From: Clostridia bacterium
Lineage (GTDB): Bacteria; Bacillota; Clostridia; Oscillospirales; CAG-272
Length of the DNA: 46,575 bases
Assembly: GCA_017631855.1 (NCBI GenBank)
Contig: JAGBSP010000042.1
Coordinates: forward strand, 1 to 46,575
Direction: 5' to 3'
Positions 1-8,003 of the stretch are shown one piece after another. Both the position numbers and the translations under genes were made by a program. Position 1 is the stretch's first letter. The number at the start of each line of letters is the position of its first letter. Below the pieces are notes generated by a model. The model was not told the origin of the DNA. It saw nothing but the letters and a program-made list of their open reading frames with translations, and searched no databases.

Positions 1-276
1 AACCTTCGTCCAAGACAGATTATGGTTTCGATAGGTCGTAGGATTACCGATCTCGTCATAGACACACTGTTCTCCGTTGAAGGAAACTAACTGATCCTTC
101 CAACCTTCCGTCGCATAGGAGTAGTCACTACCCACGTAGCTTCCCGTCGGAGTTCCTGATGTAACGGCATACTCCTTCTTCGAGGTAATGTTGCCGCCCA
201 TATCATACATGAACAGCGTCGTCTTTCCGCTCTCGTAATTATCCTCACGAGTCAAACGGTTCAATCGGTCGTATTT
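1..276 (-). pseudogene. Rhs/YD-repeat gene fragment (copy 1), runs off the window
   Basis: Read leftward from 276 this frame is open to the window edge (92 codons) and encodes typical Rhs/YD-repeat sequence, including YDRLNRLTRED, LFMYDMGGNITSKKEY and VYDEIGNPTTYRN. Rhs proteins are large secreted or wall-associated shells that carry variable C-terminal toxins. The codon just before the first Lys is TAG (277-279), and there is no start codon with a good ribosome binding site. This is therefore a piece of the 3' part of an Rhs gene placed behind a promoter, not an intact gene. An internal ATG inside the LFMYDMGG stretch could in principle start translation, but only a weak purine run precedes it. 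The first 100 bases match the fragment at 961-1098. Whether a toxin domain follows lies outside the window. Confidence 0.75.
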
Positions 277-284
277 CTAAATTG

Positions 285-313
285 ATTATACCAAAAATAT
301 CTGCGATTGTCAA
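285..313 (-). promoter_or_regulatory. Sigma-A-type promoter in front of Rhs fragment copy 1
   Basis: Reading leftward, TTGACA (308-313) and TATAAT (285-290) are separated by exactly 17 bp, a perfect consensus. Transcription would enter the Rhs fragment directly. The same promoter and boundary recur at 1107-1135, so promoter and fragment behave as one duplicated unit. Confidence 0.75.
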
Positions 314-319
314 GAAGAA

Positions 320-343
320 CCCCGAGGCGTGAACGCCTCGGGG
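320..343 (-). terminator. Hairpin after the 378-956 gene
   Basis: A perfect 10-bp GC-rich stem (CCCCGAGGCG with CGCCTCGGGG) has a 4-base loop. It lies between the stop of the leftward membrane-protein gene and the next promoter. The T-tract in the leftward direction is weak (TTCTTCTT); rightward it is followed by six Ts. Confidence 0.65.
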
Positions 344-377
344 AAAATCGTTTTTTAGAATAAAGTTCGACTCAAAA

Positions 378-956
378 TCATACAGTCTTTGACGGTTGAT
401 TTTTTTTGCGTTTCTTTTCCTTTTTATATCGACTGAACATTGTGCTGTATTCCAAATATATCATAAACCCTGAAAAAGCTAAAAATATCAACTCAAGGAT
501 ACCAAATATAATCCACACACCAATGCGATCTCCCTGCATTTCCTTATTATAATCATTAAGCGAATAAAAAATATCTTGTTCATTGTGCACATCTACAATG
601 GAATCACAATATAATAGGCGTTCCTTCACAAGAATGTTCAAAGGAGCCGACCGTAATTTTTGTTTTAGATCCTCTACTGAATACCCACAAGATTCATCAC
701 TAAAGCTTAAATCATATTGATAAGCATTATCGTCTGTATAAAGCATTAAATATCTATGTATTCGACGATGCTTCCCTCCGCCAGTATTATGATATTCAAC
801 ATCACGCACAATGATCGTTTCCTGTCTCAAATCTTCTATGGTATATTGCTCGGTTTTATTAAGCAAACCAAAAAGAAGGAGTATCAAAAGAATTTGGAAG
901 AAAAAATATTTGCATATTTTTTTTACAAAAGACCGTCGCTTTGACTGTTTTTTCAT
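378..956 (-). CDS. Two-helix membrane protein, candidate orphan Rhs immunity protein
   Basis: A 192-residue protein with a basic N-terminus, a hydrophobic helix at about residues 17-33, an extracytoplasmic-looking middle domain rich in Tyr and Asp, a second helix at about 148-168 and a Lys/Arg-rich tail. I do not recognise a named family. The start is supported by GGAG nine bases upstream of ATG; that ribosome binding site lies in the last codons of the Rhs fragment 961-1098, whose stop is 4 bp before this start. Rhs and other polymorphic toxins usually have their immunity gene immediately downstream and coupled in this way, so an immunity role is inferred from position only. Alternatively it could be an unrelated small membrane protein that acquired this context. 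Confidence 0.7.
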   Translation of the reverse strand: MKKQSKRRSFVKKICKYFFFQILLILLLFGLLNKTEQYTIEDLRQETIIVRDVEYHNTGGGKHRRIHRYLMLYTDDNAYQYDLSFSDESCGYSVEDLKQKLRSAPLNILVKERLLYCDSIVDVHNEQDIFYSLNDYNKEMQGDRIGVWIIFGILELIFLAFSGFMIYLEYSTMFSRYKKEKKRKKNQPSKTV

Positions 957-960
957 CGAA

Positions 961-1098
961 TTATTCTCCTTGATAGCATTTGATTAACCGATTTACAAAC
1001 TCACCTGTTAGATCAGAAATTATATCATAAGTGAATACCGTCGTCTTTCCGCTTTCGTAATTATCCTCTCGAGTCAGACGGTTCAAGCGGTCGTATTT
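961..1098 (-). pseudogene. Rhs/YD-repeat fragment with a short C-terminal tip (copy 2)
   Basis: Forty-five codons open with KYDRLNRLTREDNYESGKTT, identical in protein to copy 1 at 1-276, then diverge into TYDIISDLTGEFVNRL and stop with TAA at 961-963. There is no start codon: the frame is closed by TAA within the -10 box upstream. Shared Rhs sequence followed by an unrelated tip is how Rhs C-terminal exchange cassettes look, and this tip appears to be the last remnant of a displaced toxin domain. The end of the fragment provides the ribosome binding site of the following gene (378-956). Confidence 0.7.
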
Positions 1099-1106
1099 CC
1101 AAATTG

Positions 1107-1135
1107 ATTATACCAAAAACATCTGCACTTGTCAA
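1107..1135 (-). promoter_or_regulatory. Sigma-A-type promoter in front of Rhs fragment copy 2
   Basis: Leftward TTGACA (1130-1135), 17-bp spacer, TATAAT (1107-1112). It should drive the fragment and the membrane protein at 378-956. Sequence from about 1143 to 1043 matches copy 1 (about 321-221). Confidence 0.75.
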
Positions 1136-1144
1136 GAAGAACCC

Positions 1145-1177
1145 AAAAAGCGACCTGCCGTCAGCAGGTCGCTTTTT
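1145..1177. terminator. Bidirectional terminator after the DegV gene
   Basis: A perfect 14-bp stem (AAAAAGCGACCTGC with its complement) and 5-base loop, with A and T runs on the two sides. It lies just past the stop of the leftward DegV gene. Confidence 0.85.
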
Positions 1178-1189
1178 GCGAGAGTTCGT

Positions 1190-2050
1190 TTATTGCTTTT
1201 TCGTTTTACGAAGAAAGAGCACGCCGAGGGTATTTCTTCCGCAATGCGAGGAAATAGTACAGCCCGCACGCGTCAAAAGCACCTCACCGAAAGGAGCGAT
1301 CGCTTTGACCTGCTCGACGCACGCGCCGTAGATCTCCTCATCACAGCCTGCGTGAGTGACGAAAACTCGGGTCAGGTCGACGTCCGAGGCGTCACCGATC
1401 CGCTCGGCAATATATTTCTGAAGCACGGCAGAAAAGCGTCCGCGGTACTTCTTTTCGACACCCATTTTTCCATTCTTGACCACGATGCAGGGCTTGAGCT
1501 GCAAAAGATTTGCGCCAAGCGCCGCAACCGCCGAGCAACGTCCGCCCTTATGCAAAAATTCCAGATCGTCGACGATAAAGGAGGCGTCCACCCGCTCAGC
1601 AAGCTCTTCGCAAGCCTCTGCGATCTCGTCTGCCGCCATGCCCTCTGCTGCCATCTCCGCGGCAGACACCACCAAAAGTCCTCCACCCGTGGAAAGATTT
1701 TTGGTATTGACAACAAACACGTCCTCAAAATCCTCTGCGGCAAGGCGCGCATTGTTGTAGCTTGCCGACATCTCGGCGCTGATGCTGAAATACACGACCG
1801 CGCGGTCATCAACCGTCAACTCCTCAAAAAATTCCGTGAAAGCGGCAATATTGACCGCCGCCGTTTTGGGAAGCGTTCCCGTTTTCTGGTAGTGCTCGTA
1901 GATCTTCTCGGGGTCGATATCGACGCCATCGCGATACTCTTTTTCGCCCAGCATCACGCTCAGCGGAATGGTTTTGATCCCATAGCGCTCGATGAGCTCG
2001 GGACTCAGATCGCAGGTGCTGTCACAGGCAATCATCACTTTTTTATTCAT
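1190..2050 (-). CDS. DegV family fatty-acid-binding protein
   Basis: The 286-residue product matches the DegV family in length and pattern. The N-terminus has CDSTCDLS with the conserved acidic/Ser/Thr cluster, followed by a DGVDIDPEKIY-type segment, SISAEMSASYNNAR (the serine-rich fatty-acid head-group pocket), the central DDLEFLHKGGRCS motif and a C-terminal THAGC/ISSHCGRNTLGV segment. Members bind a free or activated fatty acid, and the related FakB proteins present it to the kinase FakA for phospholipid synthesis. No FakA gene is in the window, so the partner is unknown. The start has the ribosome binding site AGGAGAGG close upstream. It is transcribed alone, with a terminator right behind it. 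Confidence 0.92.
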   Translation of the reverse strand: MNKKVMIACDSTCDLSPELIERYGIKTIPLSVMLGEKEYRDGVDIDPEKIYEHYQKTGTLPKTAAVNIAAFTEFFEELTVDDRAVVYFSISAEMSASYNNARLAAEDFEDVFVVNTKNLSTGGGLLVVSAAEMAAEGMAADEIAEACEELAERVDASFIVDDLEFLHKGGRCSAVAALGANLLQLKPCIVVKNGKMGVEKKYRGRFSAVLQKYIAERIGDASDVDLTRVFVTHAGCDEEIYGACVEQVKAIAPFGEVLLTRAGCTISSHCGRNTLGVLFLRKTKKQ

Positions 2051-2156
2051 CTTATATCCTCTCCTATTTCAAATCTTCGGTTACACTCTCAAGTGCTTTT
2101 CGTATAAAGTATAAAATAGATAACTCCTTTTGTACGATTCACAGGATAGCAATGTT

Positions 2157-2185
2157 ATTATATCACAGCTCCCATTCGTTTGCAA
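2157..2185 (-). promoter_or_regulatory. Probable promoter of the DegV gene
   Basis: Leftward TTGCAA (2180-2185), 17-bp spacer, TATAAT (2157-2162). The untranslated leader is about 100 bases. The -35 box is imperfect. Confidence 0.5.
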
Positions 2186-2218
2186 GCATTTTTCCATTCA
2201 TTTTCAAATTTAAAAGAC

Positions 2219-2247
2219 TTGACTTTTTTTGCAATATCATATATAAT
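2219..2247 (+). promoter_or_regulatory. Promoter of the LicD-like gene
   Basis: TTGACT (2219-2224), 17-bp spacer, TATAAT (2242-2247), followed after a short leader by the ribosome binding site GGGAGG before ATG 2288. Confidence 0.75.
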
Positions 2248-2287
2248 GATGAGTGAAATATTTTAATATTGGGAGGACTGTACATAT

Positions 2288-3124
2288 ATGAAGGATTCCT
2301 ATGGTTTAGATCACATTCACGACGGTTTATTTGAAATTATGGTCGCACTTGACGATCTTTGTGCAAAGCACGGCATCGGATATTTTCTCGACAGCGGAAC
2401 TCTGCTCGGCGCAGTTCGCCACAAGGATTTCATTCCGTGGGACGATGACGTTGACCTGACGATGACGCGCGAAAATTTCGAAAAGCTCTTAACGGTTGCC
2501 AATGAGCTTCCCACGCCCTTCCGTTTGATTCTGCCCACCGACTACAACGGATATTTCTTCGATTTCGTTCCGAGAATTATCAACACCGAATTTCCGCTTC
2601 GCGAGGAAACCGAGGCAGACAGAGCACACAACAACTATCAGAACCGTTTGGCAGTCGATATTTTTATCATCGACAAAGCGCCCGACTCTCCTAAAAAATT
2701 CTCCAAGATGGTCTTCCGTCAGAAAATGCTCTACGGCTACGCAATGGCGCACCGTTACGATAAGCACGCGCACGAGCACGGTCTTGTGGACAAACTGAGA
2801 ATCCTCGTTCTCACGACGCTCGGACGGATGCAGTCCCTCGAGAAAATCTTCAAGAAGCAGGAAAAGCTTTCTCTCTCCTATGCCAACGAGTCGGTCGGTC
2901 GCTACTGCCTGACCAATGCGATTATGAAGGAGATCCATCTCTCCTATCCGATCGACTGTATCGCAAACACAGTACAACTTCCGCTCCGCAACCGCACCTT
3001 CCCCTGCCCCGCAGGCTATGACACGATCCTCACTATCCTTTACGGAGACTATATGACCCCCCCGCCCGAGAATGACCGTGTTCCAATCCACGCGTCGGTT
3101 ACATTGGAAGACGAAAACGCCTAA
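2288..3124 (+). CDS. LicD family phosphotransferase (surface polysaccharide decoration)
   Basis: The 278-residue protein carries the LicD signature near its N-terminus: YFLDSGTLLGAVRHKDFIPWDDDVDL (about residues 32-57), with the paired acidic residues of this nucleotidyltransferase-like fold. LicD proteins transfer phosphocholine or other phospho-substituents, or glycerol/ribitol phosphate, to surface glycans and teichoic acids. The exact donor and acceptor cannot be read here. No signal peptide or membrane helix is evident, consistent with a cytoplasmic enzyme acting on lipid-linked precursors. The gene stands alone under its own promoter and ends in a strong terminator. Nearby GT87-like and flippase genes support a role in cell-envelope glycan synthesis. 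Confidence 0.88.
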   Translation: MKDSYGLDHIHDGLFEIMVALDDLCAKHGIGYFLDSGTLLGAVRHKDFIPWDDDVDLTMTRENFEKLLTVANELPTPFRLILPTDYNGYFFDFVPRIINTEFPLREETEADRAHNNYQNRLAVDIFIIDKAPDSPKKFSKMVFRQKMLYGYAMAHRYDKHAHEHGLVDKLRILVLTTLGRMQSLEKIFKKQEKLSLSYANESVGRYCLTNAIMKEIHLSYPIDCIANTVQLPLRNRTFPCPAGYDTILTILYGDYMTPPPENDRVPIHASVTLEDENA

Positions 3125-3127
3125 ACA

Positions 3128-3165
3128 AAAAAGCTTTGCAGAGAACACACTCTGCAAAGCTTTTT
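3128..3165. terminator. Bidirectional terminator between convergent genes
   Basis: A 16-bp perfect stem (AAAAAGCTTTGCAGAG with its complement) and 6-base loop with A/T runs on both sides. It serves the rightward LicD-like gene and the leftward glycosyltransferase gene. Confidence 0.9.
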
Positions 3166-3167
3166 CT

Positions 3168-4481
3168 TTATTCAATAACTTCTTTTTTCGCTTTTCTGTC
3201 AGCAAAAAATTTCTTCAGATCGATCAGCGTATCGATCACGACAAAGATCGAGAAAGCTGCCGTAATCACGTAGATCCAAATCTTCGCCAGTGAAATATTA
3301 GGCGCATCCAGGAACGGGAAAATTCTCTCGATCAAGGATTCGAGCGATACCCATCCAAGCGGAAGGAACATAAAGGGAATCGTCATCAGCGTCACGTAGG
3401 TCACGTTCTTCTTCGTGGCAGACTCGCGATCGGCGATCATAATCAGCGGAATCAAAAGAAACGCCCACGTATACACGCCCGTCAGCGAGGGGACGCAAAG
3501 AATGGTCAGAGCACCGACCGTCCAGGTCTTCCAAGGCCGATCGGGACGGATAAAGGGAGAGATTGCAAAGCAAGCTCCGCCGATGAGAATCCAAGCGTAG
3601 ATCAACAGATTTACAAGACTCTGCTGCAAATCGCTAAAGTGAAGAGCTCTCATTGCCAGCACCAGATCGTTGCCGGAACCCGAGGACCATCGGGTGATAT
3701 TTTCATACAGCGTCTGCACCACAAAGATCGGACCGCCGAAGAAGAAGGACGGAAGGATCAGCATTGCAATGCCGTAAAGCACGCAGCGGATCGCCTCCTT
3801 GTATCTCTTGTCGGCAATCAAAAACCATCCAAACACTGCGGGATAGAGCTTCAGAGAGAAGGCGAACGCCAAAGCGATCAGACCGATCTCCCGAGCAAAC
3901 TTACTTTCGCTATTGTAAGAAAACGCATAGACCAGCAAGGACATTACGCAAAGAATCAGCATATTGCCGCGCTCCATCATATACAAGAGCGGAACGCTCA
4001 GGGTTGCCATTGCGGCAAAGACCAGGCGACTATTCTCGCTACCGCGCTTCGTTGCCTTAAAGATCAGCGCAAACATCAAAACAACGCAGACTGCAAGCAA
4101 GAGCATTAAAAGAATCATGCTCGAACCGTACATCTTCCACGAATATCTCATTCCGAAATCGGTATCGTTATAGGTATCGCTCGTAAAGCGCGAAAGAATC
4201 AAAAAGATCAGGTTTGCCATCGGCGGATAGATCACGTGACGCTCCGAGTAAACCTCTTTGCCCTGCGCGCAATCTCGAATCTGATTGAAGCAATCCATAA
4301 AGAAATCCGCACCGTGACTAAAAAAGAGTGACGTATTTTGTGCATTGCCGAAGATCATACAGAGCACGAAAAAGACCGCCGCACTAATACCAACAAGCAA
4401 TATATATAGATTCTTCAGATCTTTTTTGGGATTGATCGCATTGACAAATCCATCTTTCGCCGTTTTGAACTTGTTTGTCAT
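3168..4481 (-). CDS. Polytopic glycosyltransferase, GT87/DUF2029-like
   Basis: The 437-residue protein has about ten hydrophobic helices. After the first helix there is an extracytoplasmic segment with HGADFFMDCFN and VYSERHVIYPPMANLIF, the Asp plus Tyr-Pro-Pro pattern typical of GT87 (DUF2029) polyprenyl-phosphate-dependent mannosyltransferases. These enzymes act on the outer membrane face with lipid-linked sugars. The C-terminal tail is cytoplasmic and rich in Lys. It sits between LicD-like and flippase genes, suggesting a shared surface-glycan pathway, but has its own leftward promoter. Sugar specificity is unknown. Confidence 0.82.
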   Translation of the reverse strand: MTNKFKTAKDGFVNAINPKKDLKNLYILLVGISAAVFFVLCMIFGNAQNTSLFFSHGADFFMDCFNQIRDCAQGKEVYSERHVIYPPMANLIFLILSRFTSDTYNDTDFGMRYSWKMYGSSMILLMLLLAVCVVLMFALIFKATKRGSENSRLVFAAMATLSVPLLYMMERGNMLILCVMSLLVYAFSYNSESKFAREIGLIALAFAFSLKLYPAVFGWFLIADKRYKEAIRCVLYGIAMLILPSFFFGGPIFVVQTLYENITRWSSGSGNDLVLAMRALHFSDLQQSLVNLLIYAWILIGGACFAISPFIRPDRPWKTWTVGALTILCVPSLTGVYTWAFLLIPLIMIADRESATKKNVTYVTLMTIPFMFLPLGWVSLESLIERIFPFLDAPNISLAKIWIYVITAAFSIFVVIDTLIDLKKFFADRKAKKEVIE

Positions 4482-4541
4482 GGATACTCCTTTATCAATG
4501 TAGTAGGTAAATATTCATACAACTTGCCATAATACACATAA

Positions 4542-4570
4542 AGTATACCACATCCTCAAAAATTAGTCAA
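4542..4570 (-). promoter_or_regulatory. Promoter of the GT87-like gene
   Basis: Leftward TTGACT (4565-4570), 17-bp spacer, TATACT (4542-4547), about 60 bp before ATG 4481. Confidence 0.72.
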
Positions 4571-4630
4571 GTCTAAAATAAAAAATTCGACAAGACTTTC
4601 ACTTTCCTTTGTCATTTTCTTTCTTTTGTA

Positions 4631-4659
4631 TTTACTTTTTCAAAGGAATATGCTATACT
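4631..4659 (+). promoter_or_regulatory. Promoter of the flippase-transaminase-ROK operon
   Basis: TTTACT (4631-4636), 17-bp spacer, TATACT (4654-4659). The expected transcription start at about 4666 shows that the upstream in-frame ATG at 4671 would be at the very 5' end, which favours the internal start at 4743. Confidence 0.65.
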
Positions 4660-4686
4660 AAATAAAATATATGTTGCGGACAAATC

Positions 4687-4717
4687 CCCCGAGCGACTTA
4701 AAAAGTCGCCCAAGGGG
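4687..4717 (+). promoter_or_regulatory. Leader hairpin before the flippase gene
   Basis: An inner stem GCGACTT/AAGTCGC (4693-4709) and flanking CCCC/GGGG can fold together in the 5' leader, ending 6 bases before the GGAG of the ribosome binding site. No T-tract follows, so this is not a terminator. No known riboswitch was recognised. Confidence 0.4.
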
Positions 4718-4742
4718 CGGAAAGGAGCTTTCTTCGTCGAAT

Positions 4743-5975
4743 ATGGGAATCAAATCAATCCTCTCGAATTCGGATACCCGAAAAAAAATTATGGGACTCG
4801 TTTACAGTGTCGGCGCGATCGCGATCTTTAACGCCGTCATTCAATTTTTTGTCTACCCTCAACTAGAAAAGGAAATGGGTGCCGCCGCCTTCGGCATCGC
4901 TCTTTCTGTTCTCTCCATCATCGCCATTGCCAATAATGCTTGCGGATATGCCGCAGGCTGTGCGCGTCTTCTCGGCTCGGAGAAGGAGCAGAACAACGGC
5001 GACTATAATCTGATGCTCATTCTGATGGGTGTCATCTGCGCCGTGATCGGTACGGTGTACCTTTACACCTTAGACCTCTTCACTCCGCTAAACGTTTTTC
5101 TCTATTGCCTTTTGAGCTTCTTTACGATGCTCCGCTACTATTCCGAAACCGAATTTAAGATCAAAGCAGATTTCTTCCGCTATATGATCTACTATATTCT
5201 GATCTCGGTCGGATATATCCTCGGCGTATTCGTTTTCAAGCTTTCGGGACAGTGGATGCTCACACTTCTTGCGGGCGAGGTGCTCTGCTTTATCTACGCC
5301 GTCATCCGAAGCAGACTTTACCGTCCCCCCTTCTTTAAGATCACAAAGCAGTTTAAGGGCATTTTCTCCAGTATCTCCTTCCTGCTTTTCTCAACCCTGT
5401 TGGAAAACACGACGCTCCATGCCGACAAGATCGTTCTTCTTGCGATCACACAGGACGGAGAGGTCGTTACCACCTACTATATTGCGTCCCTAGTCGGAAA
5501 GGTTGTGGCTATGCTGACCACCCCGATCAATGCCATCGTACTGAGCTATCTTGTGAAATACAAGGGAGCGCTGACCAAGAAGCTTTGGTCGATCGTCGCG
5601 CTTGCCGTCAGCATCGGCGCTGCGGTCGTCTTCCTCGGCTGTCTGATTGTTTCTCCCTTTGTCATCAAGCTACTTTACAGCGAAAGCTATGCTGAAGCGA
5701 TGTCCTATCTCGTTCCCGCCATTCTCGGACAGGTGCTCTATTTCGCATCGGGCGTGTTGGTCAATACTCTGCTCCGCTTCAAGGGTGAGCGCGACCAGTT
5801 CATCTTCAACGCCATCTACGCTGTGGAATTTTTCGTATGCGTTGCCATCGGAACAGCACTCGGCGGTCTTTGGGGCTTTGCTCTGGCAGTCGTCCTCGCC
5901 AACGCCATCCGCTTTGTTGCGGCGCTGATCAAGGGCTACGTCGGCAAAAAGCAGTTAGAGCCCACCCCCAATTAA
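4743..5975 (+). CDS. Polysaccharide flippase, MOP superfamily (Wzx/MATE-like)
   Basis: From ATG 4743 the protein has 410 residues and about twelve hydrophobic helices with the spacing of oligosaccharide flippases. Polar residues and small GxxxG-like runs lie inside the helices, and a charged cytoplasmic loop follows helix 6. Such proteins move undecaprenyl-linked glycans to the outer face of the membrane. The start at 4743 is preferred because GGAG (4724-4727) lies upstream and the promoter makes an earlier start unlikely; the spacing of 15 bases is long, so translation may depend on leader folding. It heads an operon with the transaminase-like gene (24-bp gap) and the ROK repressor. Confidence 0.83.
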   Translation: MGIKSILSNSDTRKKIMGLVYSVGAIAIFNAVIQFFVYPQLEKEMGAAAFGIALSVLSIIAIANNACGYAAGCARLLGSEKEQNNGDYNLMLILMGVICAVIGTVYLYTLDLFTPLNVFLYCLLSFFTMLRYYSETEFKIKADFFRYMIYYILISVGYILGVFVFKLSGQWMLTLLAGEVLCFIYAVIRSRLYRPPFFKITKQFKGIFSSISFLLFSTLLENTTLHADKIVLLAITQDGEVVTTYYIASLVGKVVAMLTTPINAIVLSYLVKYKGALTKKLWSIVALAVSIGAAVVFLGCLIVSPFVIKLLYSESYAEAMSYLVPAILGQVLYFASGVLVNTLLRFKGERDQFIFNAIYAVEFFVCVAIGTALGGLWGFALAVVLANAIRFVAALIKGYVGKKQLEPTPN

Positions 5976-5999
5976 AAATATCTTTTCAAAGGAGCACTT

Positions 6000-6851
6000 A
6001 TGAAAAACCTTGCATATTACAACGGAAAATACGACGAAATGGAAAACATGTTTATCCCGATGAGCGACCGTATCTGCTTTTTCGGGGATGCCATTTACGA
6101 TGCGACCTACAGTAGAAATTATAAGATTTTCACGCTCGATGACCACGTCAACCGCTTCTTCAACAGCGCAAAGCTGCTCGAAATCAAGCTTCCCTGCACC
6201 AAAGAGGAGCTCAAAGCTCTGCTCAACGAGATGGTGCAAAAAATGGACACGGGCGAAAACTTCGTCTATTTTCAAGCATCGCGCGCAGGAACGCCGATCC
6301 GCAATCACGTGTTTGCCGAGGGCGATGCTCCCGCCAACCTCTGGATCAACATTTTCCACAGAGAAATCGTTGACGTTTACAAGAGAGTCAAGCTGATGAC
6401 TGCCGAGGATACGAGATTTTTGCATTGCAATATCAAGACAGTCAACCTCATTCCCGCCGTCATCGCGTCGCAAAGAGCCAAGGAAGCAAACTGCACCGAA
6501 ACGGTCTTCCACCGAAACGGTCGCGTCACCGAATGTGCGCACAGCAACGTCCACATTCTGAAGGACGGAGCATTTGTCACCGCGCCCACCGACAATCTGA
6601 TTCTCCCCGGCATTGCAAGAAAGCACCTCATCGAAGCGTGCGGCAGACTCGGAATCCCCGTCCGCGAAGAGCCGTATACCCTTGACGAACTGATGAATGC
6701 CGACGAGGTTATGATCTCCTCGGCAGGTACACTCTGCTCTGCGGCAGACGAGGTCGACGGCAAGCCCGTCGGCGGAAAAGCGCCCGAGCTGCTCCGTACC
6801 CTGCAGGACGAGGTTCTGCGCGAATTTCTGGACGAAACCAACGAAAAGTAA
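6000..6851 (+). CDS. Class IV PLP-dependent aminotransferase, D-amino-acid transaminase-like
   Basis: The 283-residue protein shows the class IV fold landmarks: YYNGKYDEME at the start, GDAIYDATYSRNYKIF with DDHVNRF, the likely PLP lysine K146 in CNIKTVNLIPAV, E178 in GRVTEC, and a phosphate-binding MISSAGTLCSAADEVDGK segment. Residue numbers agree with D-alanine transaminase (Lys145, Glu177). That enzyme makes D-Glu/D-Ala for cell wall; branched-chain transaminases share the fold but are usually longer. Substrate is not certain. The ribosome binding site AAAGGAGC precedes ATG. It lies between the flippase and ROK genes and may be linked to the carbohydrate island or to wall precursors. Confidence 0.85.
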   Translation: MKNLAYYNGKYDEMENMFIPMSDRICFFGDAIYDATYSRNYKIFTLDDHVNRFFNSAKLLEIKLPCTKEELKALLNEMVQKMDTGENFVYFQASRAGTPIRNHVFAEGDAPANLWINIFHREIVDVYKRVKLMTAEDTRFLHCNIKTVNLIPAVIASQRAKEANCTETVFHRNGRVTECAHSNVHILKDGAFVTAPTDNLILPGIARKHLIEACGRLGIPVREEPYTLDELMNADEVMISSAGTLCSAADEVDGKPVGGKAPELLRTLQDEVLREFLDETNEK

Positions 6852-6875
6852 TTTCTGAAAGGAGAACACCGACCG

Positions 6876-7964
6876 ATGCCAACCTCGTTTTTATCTCACG
6901 CTGACGCGGCACTGCGCAACCGAAACGCGATTCTGCATTTCGTCAAGCAAAACGGCCCCGTATCCCGCACGGATATCTGGGAGAGAATGGGCATCAGCCG
7001 CGCCTCGGTCACACAGGTCATTCGCCAATTACAGGAAGCCAATCTGATTCTAGAAGAGGGAGAAGGCGACTCCACAGGCGGACGCAAGCCCCGTTTTCTC
7101 AAATTCAACGGTGCGGCAAAAAAGCTCTTTGCCTTCGACTGGTCCTCGCGCACGCTTGCGCTGATAGATCTTGACAGCAACATTCTCTTCGACCAAAAGA
7201 TCCCCGACGCAATGACCGCAGATCCGATCCCCTTCTTTTCCTTCCTGAACGAGCAGATCGATCAGATTTTTGCAATGCAGCTTTGCCCCGAGGAAGAGAT
7301 CATGGGACTGAGCATCTCGCTCCCCGGTCTGATCGACCACAAAAATCTCACGGTGCTTCATTCGGCGGAAACAGGATGGAAAAACGTAAGGCTCAACGAC
7401 TATTTTTCCGACCGCTTTGGAGAAAACATCTTCCTCGAGCGAATTACCAATACGTTAGCGCTTGGTGCGTACCATCAACTGTTTTCGGCAAGCATCGACC
7501 ATTTTCAGCTGATGATCCTCGGTCGTGACGGCATCGGTGTGTCTACCGTGGTTTGCGGTCATTGCCGACACGGGGCAAGCTATATGCACGGTGAGCTGGG
7601 ACACGTCAAGCTCCCCGCATCCGACATTCTCTGCTCCTGCGGACAGTGCGGCTGTCTTGAGGCTGTGATCCGTGACGTGGTTCAAAAGAATGGCGGCAAG
7701 CTTTGCGACGAAGCACTCGCGCTTTTGTCAATTGCCGTTTCGACCTCGGTCAACCTTTCCGACCCCTCGGCGGTGATTCTTGTCGGCTCTTACGTCGATC
7801 AGATGACCGAAGAACAGAAAGCACGTCTGATTTCCCTTTCGCTTGAAAAAGTCACGGGAGAACATTTCCGCGAATTTGAGATCCGCTACGCCGACGACGT
7901 CAAGCAGCTCGCCTTCCACGGCCTTGCCGTCTACGCATTCGACCAATATTTTTCGATTGATTAA
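6876..7964 (+). CDS. ROK family transcriptional repressor
   Basis: The 362-residue protein has an N-terminal winged helix-turn-helix (about residues 10-75, with ISRASVTQVIRQLQEANLI) followed by a ROK sugar-kinase-like domain. The zinc motif CSCGQCGCLE is present around residue 250, preceded by HGELGHVKL, whose His completes the site in NagC/XylR-type repressors. ROK repressors sense sugars or sugar phosphates; with NagA- and NagB-like genes close by, an amino-sugar derivative is a reasonable guess. It is third in the flippase operon and ends in a strong terminator. Candidate operators are the inverted repeats at 10618-10648 and 10832-10847. Confidence 0.9.
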   Translation: MPTSFLSHADAALRNRNAILHFVKQNGPVSRTDIWERMGISRASVTQVIRQLQEANLILEEGEGDSTGGRKPRFLKFNGAAKKLFAFDWSSRTLALIDLDSNILFDQKIPDAMTADPIPFFSFLNEQIDQIFAMQLCPEEEIMGLSISLPGLIDHKNLTVLHSAETGWKNVRLNDYFSDRFGENIFLERITNTLALGAYHQLFSASIDHFQLMILGRDGIGVSTVVCGHCRHGASYMHGELGHVKLPASDILCSCGQCGCLEAVIRDVVQKNGGKLCDEALALLSIAVSTSVNLSDPSAVILVGSYVDQMTEEQKARLISLSLEKVTGEHFREFEIRYADDVKQLAFHGLAVYAFDQYFSID

Positions 7965-7967
7965 AGA

Positions 7968-7997
7968 AAAAGCCAAACGCTTTCGCGTTTGGCTTTT
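7968..7997. terminator. Bidirectional terminator, ROK gene against transketolase operon
   Basis: A perfect 13-bp stem AAAAGCCAAACGC with a 4-base loop, lying between the stops of two convergent genes. Confidence 0.9.
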
Positions 7998-8003
7998 CTT
8001 ATT

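Noticed and set aside
1193-2107. A long rightward open frame opposite the DegV gene
   Set aside because: It has no ribosome binding site, its product has no family resemblance, and the leftward frame is a clear DegV protein. It is a shadow of GC-biased codons, as are similar long frames opposite other genes (for example 10919-12286 and 22415-23554).
4671-4742. Upstream ATG extension of the flippase gene
   Set aside because: The expected transcription start is at about 4666 and no ribosome binding site precedes 4671; the extra residues lie in the leader hairpin.
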